Source of the DNA: Fimbriimonadaceae bacterium
GTDB taxonomy: Bacteria > Armatimonadota > Fimbriimonadia > Fimbriimonadales > Fimbriimonadaceae
Direction of reading: 5' to 3'
NCBI GenBank assembly: GCA_026129685.1
Contig: JAHCHO010000008.1
Coordinates: 1 to 64,000, forward strand
Length of the DNA: 64,000 nucleotides
The position numbers and the translations under genes were made by a program. Shown here one piece after another: positions 32,756 to 41,121 of the stretch; position 1 is the stretch's first letter; each line of letters starts with the position of its first letter. The notes under the pieces are model-generated. The model did no database searches and was not told the origin of the DNA. It worked only from the letters and a program-made list of their open reading frames with translations.

Positions 32756-33949
32756 ATGAACTTCCGCTCCGCGATCGGGTCCCTCTTCGAGCACTGCCAG
32801 CGCACTTTGCTGAGTTCGCTGGGGGTGATGGTGGGCTCGTTGGCCGTGATCCTTCTGATCAGCGTGGCGCGGGGGGTCCAACGCGACATCACCAAGCAGG
32901 TGAACGACCTCGGGGTGAACGTCTTGGTGGTAATCCCGGGTCGAATCGACGGTGGCGCGATGTTCAGCCCGAACCTCGCCGGACTCAGTTACCTGTCCGA
33001 AGCCGACGTCGCGAAGGTCCGCCGGGTGCCCGGGGTGCTTACGGCCACACCGTTGATGTTCGTTGGAGGGGCGATTCGTTACGGCGACAAGGTCAGCCCG
33101 TCGACGTTCGTGATCGCCGCCAACTCCCCGTGGTTCCAGATTCGACCCGTCGAGATGGCGGAGGGTCGCCCCTTCTCATCCGAGGACGCGGCCAAGGCGG
33201 TCTGCGTGATCGGCTCGGTGGCGAAGGAGCACCTGTTCGGGCAGGCGTCCGCGTTGGGAAAGGAGGTTCTGGTCAACGGCAAATCGTTCAAGATCGTAGG
33301 GGTCACCCGAGACAAATCGAACGACGACAGCCTCTTCTCGATGGGCGGGTTCGAGAACGTTACGATCGTTCCCTTCGACTACCTTAAGGCCCATGTGCCG
33401 AACCCTCAGGTCCATCGGATCATGCTTCAGACGGCACCCGACCGCGAACCCAAGGCGCTGGTGGCGATGATCGAGCGGGTCCTTGGCGAGCGGCTGAACC
33501 GAGACACCTTCTCCGTGCTGACCCAAAAGGATTTGCTGAAGTTGGTCTACCAGTTGATGGATATTTTGACCTGGTTGCTTACGGGCTTGACCTCGATCGG
33601 CTTGTTCGTCGGTGGGGTCGGCATCATGGTGATCATGCTGATGAGCGTCAACGAGCGCGCCAAGGAAATCGGCGTTCGCAAGGCGGTCGGCGCCCGCAAT
33701 CGGGACATCTTCCGGCAGTTCCTGGTCGAAGCGGGGGCGATCGGCCTTCTCGGCGGGGCCATGGGTCTCGGCATCAGTGCGATCGCGGCGCTCGTCCTCT
33801 CGCAGCTCACCCCGATTCATCCCCTAATCACCCTCGACACGGTCGCGCTCGGGTTCTTCGTCAGCGTTGGGGTGGGTGGCGTCTTCGGAATCGTCCCGGC
33901 GATGCGCGCCTCGATAAAGGACCCAGTGGTTTCCCTGCGCAGCGAGTAG
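32756..33949 (+). CDS. MacB/FtsX-type ABC transporter permease
   Basis: 397 aa, ATG 32756. The layout is typical: one membrane helix near the N-terminus (LSSLGVMVGSLAVILLISVA), a large extracytoplasmic MacB core domain (about 40-265, with EGRPFSSEDAAKAVCVIGS), then three helices. The conserved cytoplasmic ERAKEIGVRKAVGARNRDI loop, which couples to the ATPase, lies after the second helix. Such permeases act in mechanotransmission or lipoprotein/peptide export rather than classical transport. No ATPase gene is adjacent here. A TAGAAT -10-like box lies at 32732-32737. Confidence 0.85.
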   Translation: MNFRSAIGSLFEHCQRTLLSSLGVMVGSLAVILLISVARGVQRDITKQVNDLGVNVLVVIPGRIDGGAMFSPNLAGLSYLSEADVAKVRRVPGVLTATPLMFVGGAIRYGDKVSPSTFVIAANSPWFQIRPVEMAEGRPFSSEDAAKAVCVIGSVAKEHLFGQASALGKEVLVNGKSFKIVGVTRDKSNDDSLFSMGGFENVTIVPFDYLKAHVPNPQVHRIMLQTAPDREPKALVAMIERVLGERLNRDTFSVLTQKDLLKLVYQLMDILTWLLTGLTSIGLFVGGVGIMVIMLMSVNERAKEIGVRKAVGARNRDIFRQFLVEAGAIGLLGGAMGLGISAIAALVLSQLTPIHPLITLDTVALGFFVSVGVGGVFGIVPAMRASIKDPVVSLRSE

Positions 33950-33960
33950 GCGGCGCACGA

Positions 33961-33985
33961 AAGCGCCCCCGTTTCGGGGGCGCTT
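33961..33985. terminator. Bidirectional terminator hairpin
   Basis: AAGCGCCCCCG (33961-33971), TTT and CGGGGGCGCTT (33975-33985) form a perfect 11-bp stem between the convergent permease and PEP-CTERM genes. It is flanked by A- and T-containing ends and can serve both strands. Confidence 0.7.
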
Positions 33986-34006
33986 AAGAAGGATCGTCCG
34001 GTCGGC

Positions 34007-34840
34007 CTAGCGGCGTCGGCGACGAACGAGCATTCCGAGGGCGCCGACCGCCAGAGCCGCCATCGAGGTTGGCTCGGGAACGGCGGAGAGGTTCACGTTG
34101 TCCACGCCCAGACCGTGGTCGTTTCCGACGTCGTTCAGGTCCACCCAGCGAATCCAGAGGTCCTGACCGGCGCCCCAACTGATACCGGTCACCGAACCCG
34201 AGACACCCACCTGATTCTCGACGAGGTTGCCGTCCAGCGCCCGCGCCGTCGTCGTGCCGATCGGGCCGGTGAAGTCGAGGCTCGCCACCCGCGTGAAGGT
34301 CGGGTCCGCCCCATAGCCGAGGGTCCCGGCGCCCGCCTGAGTGTCGTCGCCGATCGTCGTGCCGCCGACCTTGTAGGAGAACATCAGGGAATGTAGGGTG
34401 ACGTTGTTCCCGTCGCGCCACTGCTCGCCGACGTAGTCCAGGTTGAACGCGGTGATCGTCGAGCCCGTGTTGTTCGTGAATCGCGCCCCGAAGACGGTGT
34501 GTTCGACCGAGCCCGACGCGATGCTTCCGAGAGTCCGCTCGGACGAACCGGTCGTGCCGAACGAGTACACGGCGCCCGTGTTGCTCGTTCCGTCGCTGGC
34601 GTTGTACTGGTCGGCCAGTTCGAGAGCCGGGTCGTTCATCCGCCGCATATACCAGCCCGCGATGGTCACGTTGTCGGTCCAAGCGATGTTGGTGCCGGTG
34701 TTGGCGAGGGTGTCGAAGTCCTGGTTGTAGGGGGCGCCCGTGAAGCTGATCTGCGCCCCCGCGAGACCGGCAAGGAGGGCAAAGGAAAGGGTAAGGGCCG
34801 ATCGGCCGACGCCAGAAAGCGATGTATTGCGACTCAACAC
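34007..34840 (-). CDS. PEP-CTERM sorting domain protein, secreted
   Basis: 277 aa from GTG 34840 (TTG 34837 is also possible), with AGGAG upstream. It has an N-terminal signal peptide (SALTLSFALLAGLAGAQ) and a beta-rich Gly/Thr/Asn mature part. The C-terminal sorting signal (VPEPTSMAALAVGALGMLVR followed by RRRR) is the PEP-CTERM tripartite motif recognised by exosortase. The protein would be processed and linked to the outer envelope or exopolysaccharide. Exosortase and polysaccharide genes are not next to it, though glycosyltransferases occur at 56104-60006. Confidence 0.85.
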   Translation of the reverse strand: MLSRNTSLSGVGRSALTLSFALLAGLAGAQISFTGAPYNQDFDTLANTGTNIAWTDNVTIAGWYMRRMNDPALELADQYNASDGTSNTGAVYSFGTTGSSERTLGSIASGSVEHTVFGARFTNNTGSTITAFNLDYVGEQWRDGNNVTLHSLMFSYKVGGTTIGDDTQAGAGTLGYGADPTFTRVASLDFTGPIGTTTARALDGNLVENQVGVSGSVTGISWGAGQDLWIRWVDLNDVGNDHGLGVDNVNLSAVPEPTSMAALAVGALGMLVRRRRR

Positions 34841-34972
34841 GGTTACGGTACTCCTACGCGAGCCTCTAGCGGGCTCTACGGGCGGCCTGCGCCACCTAGA
34901 CCAAGTATGTGCCCTTCGCAACCCGCTGTCAAGAGGAACCGGGACTCTGGACGTTAAGATTCGGTCACGACG

Positions 34973-35926
34973 TTAGGGCGGCGTGGAAGCGACCGCCAAC
35001 TGAATCAGGTCACGGTGCGGCATGAAGCGCACGTCCTCCTCGATCGTTTCCAGCACGGTGACCGGCACGTCGGGGCGTCCGTCCAGCAGACTCCCAATGA
35101 CGTCTTCGACAAGATGCTCCGGCGTGCTGGCGCCCGACGAGATGCCGACCGTCGGGTAGTCGGTTCGCCAGTTGGGCCGCACCTCGTCGCCGCCGATCAG
35201 GAGGTGGGACTCGACCCCGAGCGATTCCGCGACCTCGCGCAAACGGTTGCTGTTGGAGGAGGTCTTCGAACCGACGATCAGCACCAGGTCGCACTCCTTG
35301 GCCAGCGCCCGGACCGCCGTCTGCCGGTTCGTGGTGGCATAGCAGATATCGTCCTTCTTGGGGGTCTCCAAGTGAGGAAACCGGCGCTTCAGGACGTCGG
35401 TGATCTGCGTCACTTCGTCCACGCTGAGGGTCGTTTGCGTGACGACCGAAAGCCGTTCGTGGGCGGGCGGCTCGACGCGCTCGGCCTGTTCGACCGTCTC
35501 CACCAGGGTCATCCGCTCGGGGGCCTCACCCATCGTGCCTTCGGCTTCGACGTGACCACGGTGACCGACGAAGATCATGTGGTAGCCCTTCGCGGCAAAG
35601 CGCTTGGCCTCGTTATGGACCTTGGTGACGAGCGGGCAGGTCGCGTCGATCACGCGCAAGCTTCGGGCCGCCGCCGCTTGGCGCACCGCCGGCGACACCC
35701 CGTGGGCCGAAAACACGACGGTCATCCCTGCCGGAATCTCGGCCACGTCCTCGACGAAGACGACGCCACGGGCTTCGAAACTCCGGACGACCCATTCGTT
35801 GTGCACGATCGCGTGCCGGACGTAGAGGGGGGTTCCGTACGACCGGAGGGCCAGGTCCACCACCTCGATGGCGTACGCCACCCCGGCGCAGAATCCGCGC
35901 GGCGCCGCCAACACGATCTTGTCCAC
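34973..35926 (-). CDS. ispH: 4-hydroxy-3-methylbut-2-enyl diphosphate reductase
   Basis: 317 aa from GTG 35926. Last step of the MEP isoprenoid pathway, giving IPP and DMAPP through a 4Fe-4S enzyme. Cluster cysteines are Cys13 (GFCAGV), Cys97 (DATCPLV) and Cys195 (ICYATTNRQ). Substrate-binding His42, His75 and His125 and catalytic Glu127 (GHVEAEGT) are present. The length is normal. It lies 3 nt after the M24 peptidase gene; a TAGAAT box five bases before the start may give it an extra promoter. Confidence 0.95.
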   Translation of the reverse strand: MDKIVLAAPRGFCAGVAYAIEVVDLALRSYGTPLYVRHAIVHNEWVVRSFEARGVVFVEDVAEIPAGMTVVFSAHGVSPAVRQAAAARSLRVIDATCPLVTKVHNEAKRFAAKGYHMIFVGHRGHVEAEGTMGEAPERMTLVETVEQAERVEPPAHERLSVVTQTTLSVDEVTQITDVLKRRFPHLETPKKDDICYATTNRQTAVRALAKECDLVLIVGSKTSSNSNRLREVAESLGVESHLLIGGDEVRPNWRTDYPTVGISSGASTPEHLVEDVIGSLLDGRPDVPVTVLETIEEDVRFMPHRDLIQLAVASTPP

Positions 35927-35929
35927 GGC

Positions 35930-37156
35930 TCATTCTACTGCCGGAGGAACGCGCTTCTCGGCATCCAGAAGCCAGACGCCGGTCTGACGGTCCGAGAGGA
36001 ACTCGCATCCGCCGGCCCTCACGACCACCATCTCTTCAAAGCCGAAGTACCCCCGGTTCGGGACCGTGACCCCCAACTCGAGGGTGTACACCTGGCCCTG
36101 TTCCACGGGCATCAGGGGGGTCGCGCCGTACCGCTCCCAACGGGGACCCAAGATGCCGCCTCCGTCGTGAGCCATGCGCCCGACCTGATGACCCACCGCG
36201 TGCATGTATTCGTCGTAGCCGGAGCCGACGATCGAGTCGCGGGCCGCCCGATCCACCTCCCATCCTGGAACGCCGGGGCGGAGGGCGCTTGCGGCGGCGT
36301 CGATCGCTCGTACGACGGCGGCGCAAGCTCCCGTCACGTCCTCGGGAGGAGTCGGCTCGGTCTCGCCCGCGACGAACCAGCACCGTTGCAGGTCGGAGGC
36401 GTAGCCGTTGACGACGATGCCGAGATCGACGTGGAACACGTGCCCCGGCGCGAGCCGCAAGGTCGGACTGGGGACGCCATGGCCGACCATGGAGTCCGGT
36501 CCGGAGTTGACGATCGGGTCGCCGACCGGGTCCCAGGCGCTGCCGAATCCTCGGTCGGCCATCCGGGACCGAACGTGGTCGTACACCTCGCGCTCCGTCC
36601 GGCCGACGGACGCGAAGTTCCCGATCTCTTCGAACAGCCTCTGCGTCTCGGCGATGGCGACGCGGATGCGAGCGAGTTCCTCGTTCGTCTTGCGTCCGCG
36701 CAATGCGATCAACAGGGATTCGGCCTCGACTGGTCGGAAGCGGGAGCCGTCGAGGTACCGCTCCAGCAGACGGAACATGCCGAGGGTGAGTCCGTCCGCC
36801 TTGACGTCGTTCGTCGAGACGTTGACCCCAACCCGTCCGGGACGCTCCCTGGCGACGTTGCGCTCGAGAACCTGCAAGAGGGGTTCGGCGATCCCCGTCA
36901 CGTAGGGGACGACCTCGTCCCAGTCGCCGCTCGCCGCGAGCGGGTCGGCGTCGTAGTTGCCCACGACGGCCACCTTGCGCCCGCTGCGAAACACCATCAG
37001 CGCGCTCTGCCAGGTCAGGCCGCCCTCGAGGATCAGCGGCAAGACAGGATCGGACCCGCCCGCCGTCTCCCTGACGAAGGTCAGCCAGCAGTCCAGGTCG
37101 TGGGCGGCGACGAGGGCCGCCGCCTGCTCGAGCTTCGAGCGCGTGATAGGGGCCAT
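35930..37156 (-). CDS. M24 family metallopeptidase (Xaa-Pro aminopeptidase-like)
   Basis: 408 aa, ATG 37156. The N-terminal creatinase-like domain (1-170) is followed by the pita-bread catalytic domain. Metal ligands are visible: Asp in FHVDLGI, Asp in YASDLQR, His in HAVGHQVGR, Glu in YTLELGV and Glu in FGFEEMV. It probably removes N-terminal residues before proline, or acts as a related dipeptidase. It is the first gene of the pair with ispH. A TATCCT box lies six bases upstream of the start, consistent with a leaderless transcript. Confidence 0.85.
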   Translation of the reverse strand: MAPITRSKLEQAAALVAAHDLDCWLTFVRETAGGSDPVLPLILEGGLTWQSALMVFRSGRKVAVVGNYDADPLAASGDWDEVVPYVTGIAEPLLQVLERNVARERPGRVGVNVSTNDVKADGLTLGMFRLLERYLDGSRFRPVEAESLLIALRGRKTNEELARIRVAIAETQRLFEEIGNFASVGRTEREVYDHVRSRMADRGFGSAWDPVGDPIVNSGPDSMVGHGVPSPTLRLAPGHVFHVDLGIVVNGYASDLQRCWFVAGETEPTPPEDVTGACAAVVRAIDAAASALRPGVPGWEVDRAARDSIVGSGYDEYMHAVGHQVGRMAHDGGGILGPRWERYGATPLMPVEQGQVYTLELGVTVPNRGYFGFEEMVVVRAGGCEFLSDRQTGVWLLDAEKRVPPAVE

Positions 37157-37168
37157 CTCTCAAGGATA
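37157..37168 (-). promoter_or_regulatory. -10 element six bases before the M24 peptidase start
   Basis: On the minus strand TATCCT (37168-37163), then TGAGAG, then ATG 37156. This predicts transcription starting at or beside the start codon. No ribosome binding site is seen. Confidence 0.4.
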
Positions 37169-37175
37169 GCCGCGA

Positions 37176-37631
37176 TCAGGGGCGCATGGGCAGCGGCTCC
37201 AGGAGGCGTTCCTTCGTGTAGACGAAATCCGCCCGGTGGTAGTCCGCCAGTTCGAAGTCCTTTTGGAGGACGATCGCGCCGGTGGGGCAGGCGTCTTGGC
37301 AGTAGCCGCAGAAGATGCATCGGATCATGTTGATCTCGTACCGAACGGCGTAGCGCTCGCCCGCCGAGAACCGGGCCTCGTCCGTGTTCTCCGCGGCCTC
37401 GACATAGATGCATCGGGCGGGGCACGCGCCGGCGCAGAGCGAGCATCCGATGCATTTCTCGAGGCCGCTGTCGTAGCGCTTCAGAACGTGCCGCCAGCGG
37501 GTGCGCGGGTACTGCTCCCGCTTCTGTTCGGGATACATCACCGTGACCTTTTGGCGCTTGAGGCGCCGGGCGGTGATGCCGAATCCGGCGATGACGGGTT
37601 TCGCGACGTCCCGGAAGAACTCGACGCTCAC
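37176..37631 (-). CDS. nuoI: NADH-quinone oxidoreductase subunit I
   Basis: 151 aa from GTG 37631, overlapping the nuoB stop by 4 nt. This peripheral-arm subunit of complex I carries two 4Fe-4S clusters, bound here by Cys60/63/66/70 ([12 protein letters not shown]) and Cys105/108/111/115 ([12 protein letters not shown]). The cysteine swap pattern links the clusters as in other NuoI proteins. The length is slightly short but complete. Finding nuoI directly after nuoB with no other nuo genes nearby is unusual. Confidence 0.9.
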   Translation of the reverse strand: MSVEFFRDVAKPVIAGFGITARRLKRQKVTVMYPEQKREQYPRTRWRHVLKRYDSGLEKCIGCSLCAGACPARCIYVEAAENTDEARFSAGERYAVRYEINMIRCIFCGYCQDACPTGAIVLQKDFELADYHRADFVYTKERLLEPLPMRP

Positions 37632-38212
37632 GCCACCACCTCGCTGTCCTTTTTGCGCGGGAAGACGAGTTCGCTCAAGCCGATCTCGCTCACGCTTCTG
37701 ACCCGGCGGCCCCGAATCTTCTGCTGGAGTTTCATCACGCCGTAGATCAGCGCGTCCGGAGAGGGTGGGCAACCGGGGACGTAAACGTCCACGGGCACGA
37801 CCTGGTCCGCGCCTTGGACGATCGCGTAGTTGTTGTAGACCCCCCCCGAACTCGCGCACGCACCCATGCTGATCACCCACTTCGGCTCTGGCATCTGGTC
37901 GTAAATCTGCCGCAACACGGGCGCCATCTTCTTACTGAGCCGGCCGGCGATGATCATCACGTCCGCCTGCCTCGGCGTGGCGCGAAACGCCTCGGACCCA
38001 AACCGGGAGATGTCGAAGCGGGAGGCGGCCGTGCTCATCATCTCGATCGCGCAACAGGCGAGTCCGAAGGTGAGGGGCCAGAGAGAGTTGGAGCGCGCGG
38101 CGTTCAAGAGGGCGTCGACGCTCGTGAGAACCACGTTGCCGCCCTTTTGCGTGTCGCCCAGAACGGGGGTGGAACTGTCGTGGAGGACGATCGTCTCGAC
38201 TCGCTTTGGCAT
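37628..38212 (-). CDS. nuoB: NADH-quinone oxidoreductase subunit B
   Basis: 194 aa from ATG 38212; a longer frame reaches 38272. NuoB binds the terminal cluster N2, which hands electrons to quinone. The four ligands are Cys53-Cys54 (GLACCAIE), Cys119 (GACASSGG) and Cys148 (PGCPPSPD). The C-terminal 30 residues after KIRGRR are family-variable. It pairs with nuoI; the remaining subunits are expected elsewhere in the genome. Confidence 0.92.
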   Translation of the reverse strand: MPKRVETIVLHDSSTPVLGDTQKGGNVVLTSVDALLNAARSNSLWPLTFGLACCAIEMMSTAASRFDISRFGSEAFRATPRQADVMIIAGRLSKKMAPVLRQIYDQMPEPKWVISMGACASSGGVYNNYAIVQGADQVVPVDVYVPGCPPSPDALIYGVMKLQQKIRGRRVRSVSEIGLSELVFPRKKDSEVVA

Positions 38213-38628
38213 GGTGAATCCTAGGGGCCAAGTGTACCGAACGGTCGCCCCTTCCCGTAGCTTGGACCGCAACCCGGAAGGTCGTCGGCCGATGGTGAGC
38301 CAAGTGCCAACGTCGGCCCGGCCCGTCCGCCGTCACGGACTCGCCGCGCGTTTTGGTCACGCACTGTGAATGGATATCGGCAGGTTTTCGTGTACACGCT
38401 CTCTATTCATCATTCCTTTCACCCGCGCGCATGTATTGCGTCACCGACAAGGACGGGATTTCGGGCGCAGGGCGAACGAGGACGATCACCCTTATCAAGT
38501 GGTTCCGGCGCACGGGGCGTCAACCGTACTATCCGCGGTGGGGCGTCTGCCGCCAGGAACCCGGGGGTGCCTTCCACCGTGTCCGTCGCGTCCCGAAGCG
38601 CACATTCATTGGGGATAGTTTCCGGGCG
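38213..38628. other. Long non-coding stretch upstream of nuoB
   Basis: About 415 bp between the start of nuoB and the end of the alcohol dehydrogenase gene; both are leftward. Short open frames on the plus strand (from about 38353) show no recognisable protein. The part at 38375-38430 is less GC-rich than the surroundings (CTCTATTCATCATTCCTTTC) and is the likeliest promoter region for nuoB-nuoI. I see no known riboswitch or tRNA. Confidence 0.4.
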
Positions 38629-39741
38629 CTAGCGGCCGACCACCATCTTCAGGGTCGACTTCGCGTCGGGGTTCGCCATCACCTCCGCGAAGCGCTCGGG
38701 CAGGTCGGTCAGCGAAACCGGCGTCAGCCATTCGCTCACCCGGAGTTTTCCCGCCTCGAGCCACGCGAGGGCCTTCGCATAGTCGCCCACCTCGAAGTTG
38801 CAGGAGGTCACGAGACGCCTTTCGGCCCCGAGACGCATCAGGTCTAGGGGGACGGGAGCGTTCCCGTGTACGGCGAGGAGGACGAGCGACCCGGTTTTGG
38901 CGAGGTGAGTCAAGCCCAAGTCGAGGGTGGACTCGGTGCCCACGGAATCGAACACGCATCCGAATCCTTCGGGCGCAAGTTGGCGAAGCGCTTCGGGCAG
39001 GTCGGGCCGGCGGGCGTCGAGGACGGTGCCGATGCCTTGGCGCCGTGCCACGTCCATCGCCAGAGGCGAACGCTCGATCAGGACGGCTCGGTCCGCGCCC
39101 ATAGTCTGGGCGACCTGGGCCAAACCGTTGCCCGCCGGACCCGCACCGATACAAAGCACCGGGCGGCCCGCCTGAACGGCGCCGACTTCGCACACGTGCA
39201 CGCAGACCGCCAAGATGTCCATCATCGCGGCATCCTCGAAGGGTAGATCGTCCGAGATCTCGTAGCACCCGGCCCCCCAAGCGGGAGCGTAACGGGCATA
39301 GGCGCCCGGGTAGAAATCTCGCCGGCCCCAGCCCTGACCGTGACCGAGGTGCACGGTGTTCGGGCACAGCCGCGACCGCCCCGCGCGGCAGTCGGCGCAC
39401 GCCCCGCACACTTTGGAGCAGACGGGTGCCACCCGTTTGCCGAGGAGGCGCTCGTTGCGCTCGTGAAGCACCCGCACCACCGTGCCGGCGAACTCGTGCC
39501 CGAGCACGATGTTGGGGGGATTCGGCACGAACCTTCCGAGGGTGTGCTGTGCCCAAGGGTTCTCGCCCGCAAAATAGCGGAAGTCCGAACCACACACGCC
39601 GCACGCGGCGACCTCCACGAGCACGATATCCGGATCTCCGTACTCCTCGATCGGCCAGACCGGGATCTCGCGGACGACGAGACGTCCGGGCGCCTCGAGG
39701 ACGGCGGCGGGCATGGAGCCTTGGGTTGGTGAGTCGGCCAT
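38629..39741 (-). CDS. Zinc-dependent alcohol dehydrogenase (sorbitol/threonine dehydrogenase type)
   Basis: 370 aa, ATG 39741. Medium-chain dehydrogenase with catalytic zinc ligands in AACGVCGSD (Cys47/50 region) and GHEFAG (His82, Glu83). The structural zinc lobe uses Cys108-Cys126 (VCSKVCGACADCRAGRSRLC). The nucleotide fold is at IGAGPAGNGLAQ. It likely oxidises a polyol, sugar alcohol or amino-alcohol with NAD(P). The exact substrate cannot be told. A TATCCT box seven bases before the start suggests a leaderless mRNA. Confidence 0.85.
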   Translation of the reverse strand: MADSPTQGSMPAAVLEAPGRLVVREIPVWPIEEYGDPDIVLVEVAACGVCGSDFRYFAGENPWAQHTLGRFVPNPPNIVLGHEFAGTVVRVLHERNERLLGKRVAPVCSKVCGACADCRAGRSRLCPNTVHLGHGQGWGRRDFYPGAYARYAPAWGAGCYEISDDLPFEDAAMMDILAVCVHVCEVGAVQAGRPVLCIGAGPAGNGLAQVAQTMGADRAVLIERSPLAMDVARRQGIGTVLDARRPDLPEALRQLAPEGFGCVFDSVGTESTLDLGLTHLAKTGSLVLLAVHGNAPVPLDLMRLGAERRLVTSCNFEVGDYAKALAWLEAGKLRVSEWLTPVSLTDLPERFAEVMANPDAKSTLKMVVGR

Positions 39742-39754
39742 CGGGCCGAGGATA
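39742..39754 (-). promoter_or_regulatory. -10 element seven bases before the dehydrogenase start
   Basis: On the minus strand TATCCT (39754-39749) and then CGGCCCG lead straight into ATG 39741. Same arrangement as at 37157-37168. Confidence 0.4.
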
Positions 39755-39787
39755 CCGGCGGCGCTGGACGGACGCGTCGGCTCACGG

Positions 39788-39801
39788 TAACGTCGGTGGG
39801 A
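39788..39801 (+). promoter_or_regulatory. -10 element seven bases before the nucleotidyltransferase start
   Basis: TAACGT (39788-39793), CGGTGGG, then ATG 39801. The GGTGGG could also act as a weak ribosome site only if transcription began further upstream. Confidence 0.35.
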
Positions 39802-40604
39802 TGTGTGAAACCTTCCGTCTCGACTGGATGCCAGAACCCCACCGGAGCTTCCTCGAGCGCGCCCTGATCGAACTCCGACAGGATGCCCGCATCGTCGGCA
39901 TTGCCGCCGCCGGCTCGTTCATCGGGCGGAGAATGGACGAGCACTCGGACCTTGACCTGGTCTTGGTGGTGGAGGACGCGGAACTGACGCGAGATCGCGC
40001 CGGCAGAACGGCGATCGCGGATCTTCTCGGAACCACGGCGACCAGCTTCACTGCTGAGCACGTCGGCGAACCGCGTCTCCTCATTTGCCTCTTCGTGAGT
40101 CCTCTTCTCCACGTGGACCTCAAATTCGTGACCCGCGAAGGATTCGAGACACGGGTCGACGATCCGGTCGTGTTGTTCGAACGAGACGGGTCGCTGAGCG
40201 CGGCGATCGAGCGGTCGCCGGGTCGCTATCCTGCCGTCGATCCCCAGTGGATCGAGGACCGCTTCTGGGCCTGGATCCACTATACGGCGGCCAAGATACG
40301 GCGGGGCGAACTGCTCGAAGCGTGGTCAGCGATCGACTACTTCCTCGAGAACGTGCTGGCGCCCCTCGCCCTGCGAGCCGCCGGGCAACGATCCCCGGGC
40401 TTACGGCGGATCGAGTTCGCCAGCCTGCCCGAGTTTGGGTTGCTCGCGGACCTCTGCGTCCCGTACGACCGGGCGGCGATCCACCGGGCGGTCACGCGGG
40501 TCTCGGACCTTTACGACTCGCTCTGCGCCAAGGAGACGGCGCCCGTTGAGCGCCGCCATGCGGCGCGGGACGCGGCGCTCGCGTATCTGAGCGAGTCGCT
40601 CTAG
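39801..40604 (+). CDS. Nucleotidyltransferase-domain protein
   Basis: 267 aa, ATG 39801. The polymerase-beta-like nucleotidyltransferase signature GSF...DLD is at residues 38-52 (AAGSFIGRRMDEHSDLDLVL), with a third acidic residue probably in LLHVDLKFV. The C-terminal half is helical. The shape resembles aminoglycoside adenylyltransferases of the AadK/ANT family and related uncharacterised enzymes. The substrate is unknown; resistance is only one option. The gene ends 4 nt inside the end of the convergent DinB-like gene. Confidence 0.75.
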   Translation: MCETFRLDWMPEPHRSFLERALIELRQDARIVGIAAAGSFIGRRMDEHSDLDLVLVVEDAELTRDRAGRTAIADLLGTTATSFTAEHVGEPRLLICLFVSPLLHVDLKFVTREGFETRVDDPVVLFERDGSLSAAIERSPGRYPAVDPQWIEDRFWAWIHYTAAKIRRGELLEAWSAIDYFLENVLAPLALRAAGQRSPGLRRIEFASLPEFGLLADLCVPYDRAAIHRAVTRVSDLYDSLCAKETAPVERRHAARDAALAYLSESL

Positions 40605-41068
40605 AGCTTCATAAGTTGTCGGATCGCCCCGAGGTGGAACGCCATGTGGGGGAGTTGCGCCAGCGCTCCGATCACCATGTCGGGGTTCGACCAATCCGAG
40701 TTGGCTTCCATCTGGCCGATGAGGAAGGCGTAGGCCGCCCGGATATCGCCGATGAGGAGCGCCCACTCCGTTGGCGTGACCGATTGCTTGAGCCAGGAGG
40801 ACTCCCAATCCCCGGAAAGCTCCTCACCCAGGATCTCGGCCCGCGCCGCCTGGAGCGCGAACCGGATGTGGTACGCATGGGCGGCGATCGAGGCACACCG
40901 CTCGGAGGGCTTTCGCGACGCGGCCTCGGCGGTCAGGGAGTCGAGGGCGTCGAAGATTCCCTCCTTGCCCTCGACGAACCAGGTGTAGTCCTGGCCGTGC
41001 GGCCGGCCCTCGAACGCCTCCCTGAAAAGCTGAACGAACGCCTTCCGAAAGTGGTTTTCCGGCACCAT
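40601..41068 (-). CDS. DinB-superfamily protein
   Basis: 155 aa from ATG 41068. A four-helix bundle of DinB/YfiT type is suggested by conserved histidine positions (SIAAHAYHIRFALQ; LAQLPHMAFHLGAIRQL), which in this family bind a metal; some members are thiol-dependent transferases. The start is fixed by the TATGAT box six bases upstream and by where conservation begins; a longer frame runs to 41152. Divergent from the RraA-like gene. Confidence 0.7.
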   Translation of the reverse strand: MVPENHFRKAFVQLFREAFEGRPHGQDYTWFVEGKEGIFDALDSLTAEAASRKPSERCASIAAHAYHIRFALQAARAEILGEELSGDWESSWLKQSVTPTEWALLIGDIRAAYAFLIGQMEANSDWSNPDMVIGALAQLPHMAFHLGAIRQLMKL

Positions 41069-41080
41069 CGCGCTATCATA
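41069..41080 (-). promoter_or_regulatory. -10 element six bases before the DinB-like start
   Basis: On the minus strand TATGAT (41080-41075), AGCGCG, then ATG 41068. It closely matches the TAATAT-AGCGCTG-ATG arrangement at 4347 and is the best -10 match among the leaderless candidates. Confidence 0.5.
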
Positions 41081-41121
41081 CATGGCCCTGCGAACGGCCA
41101 AGCTCTGTCCGAAGGGACCGG

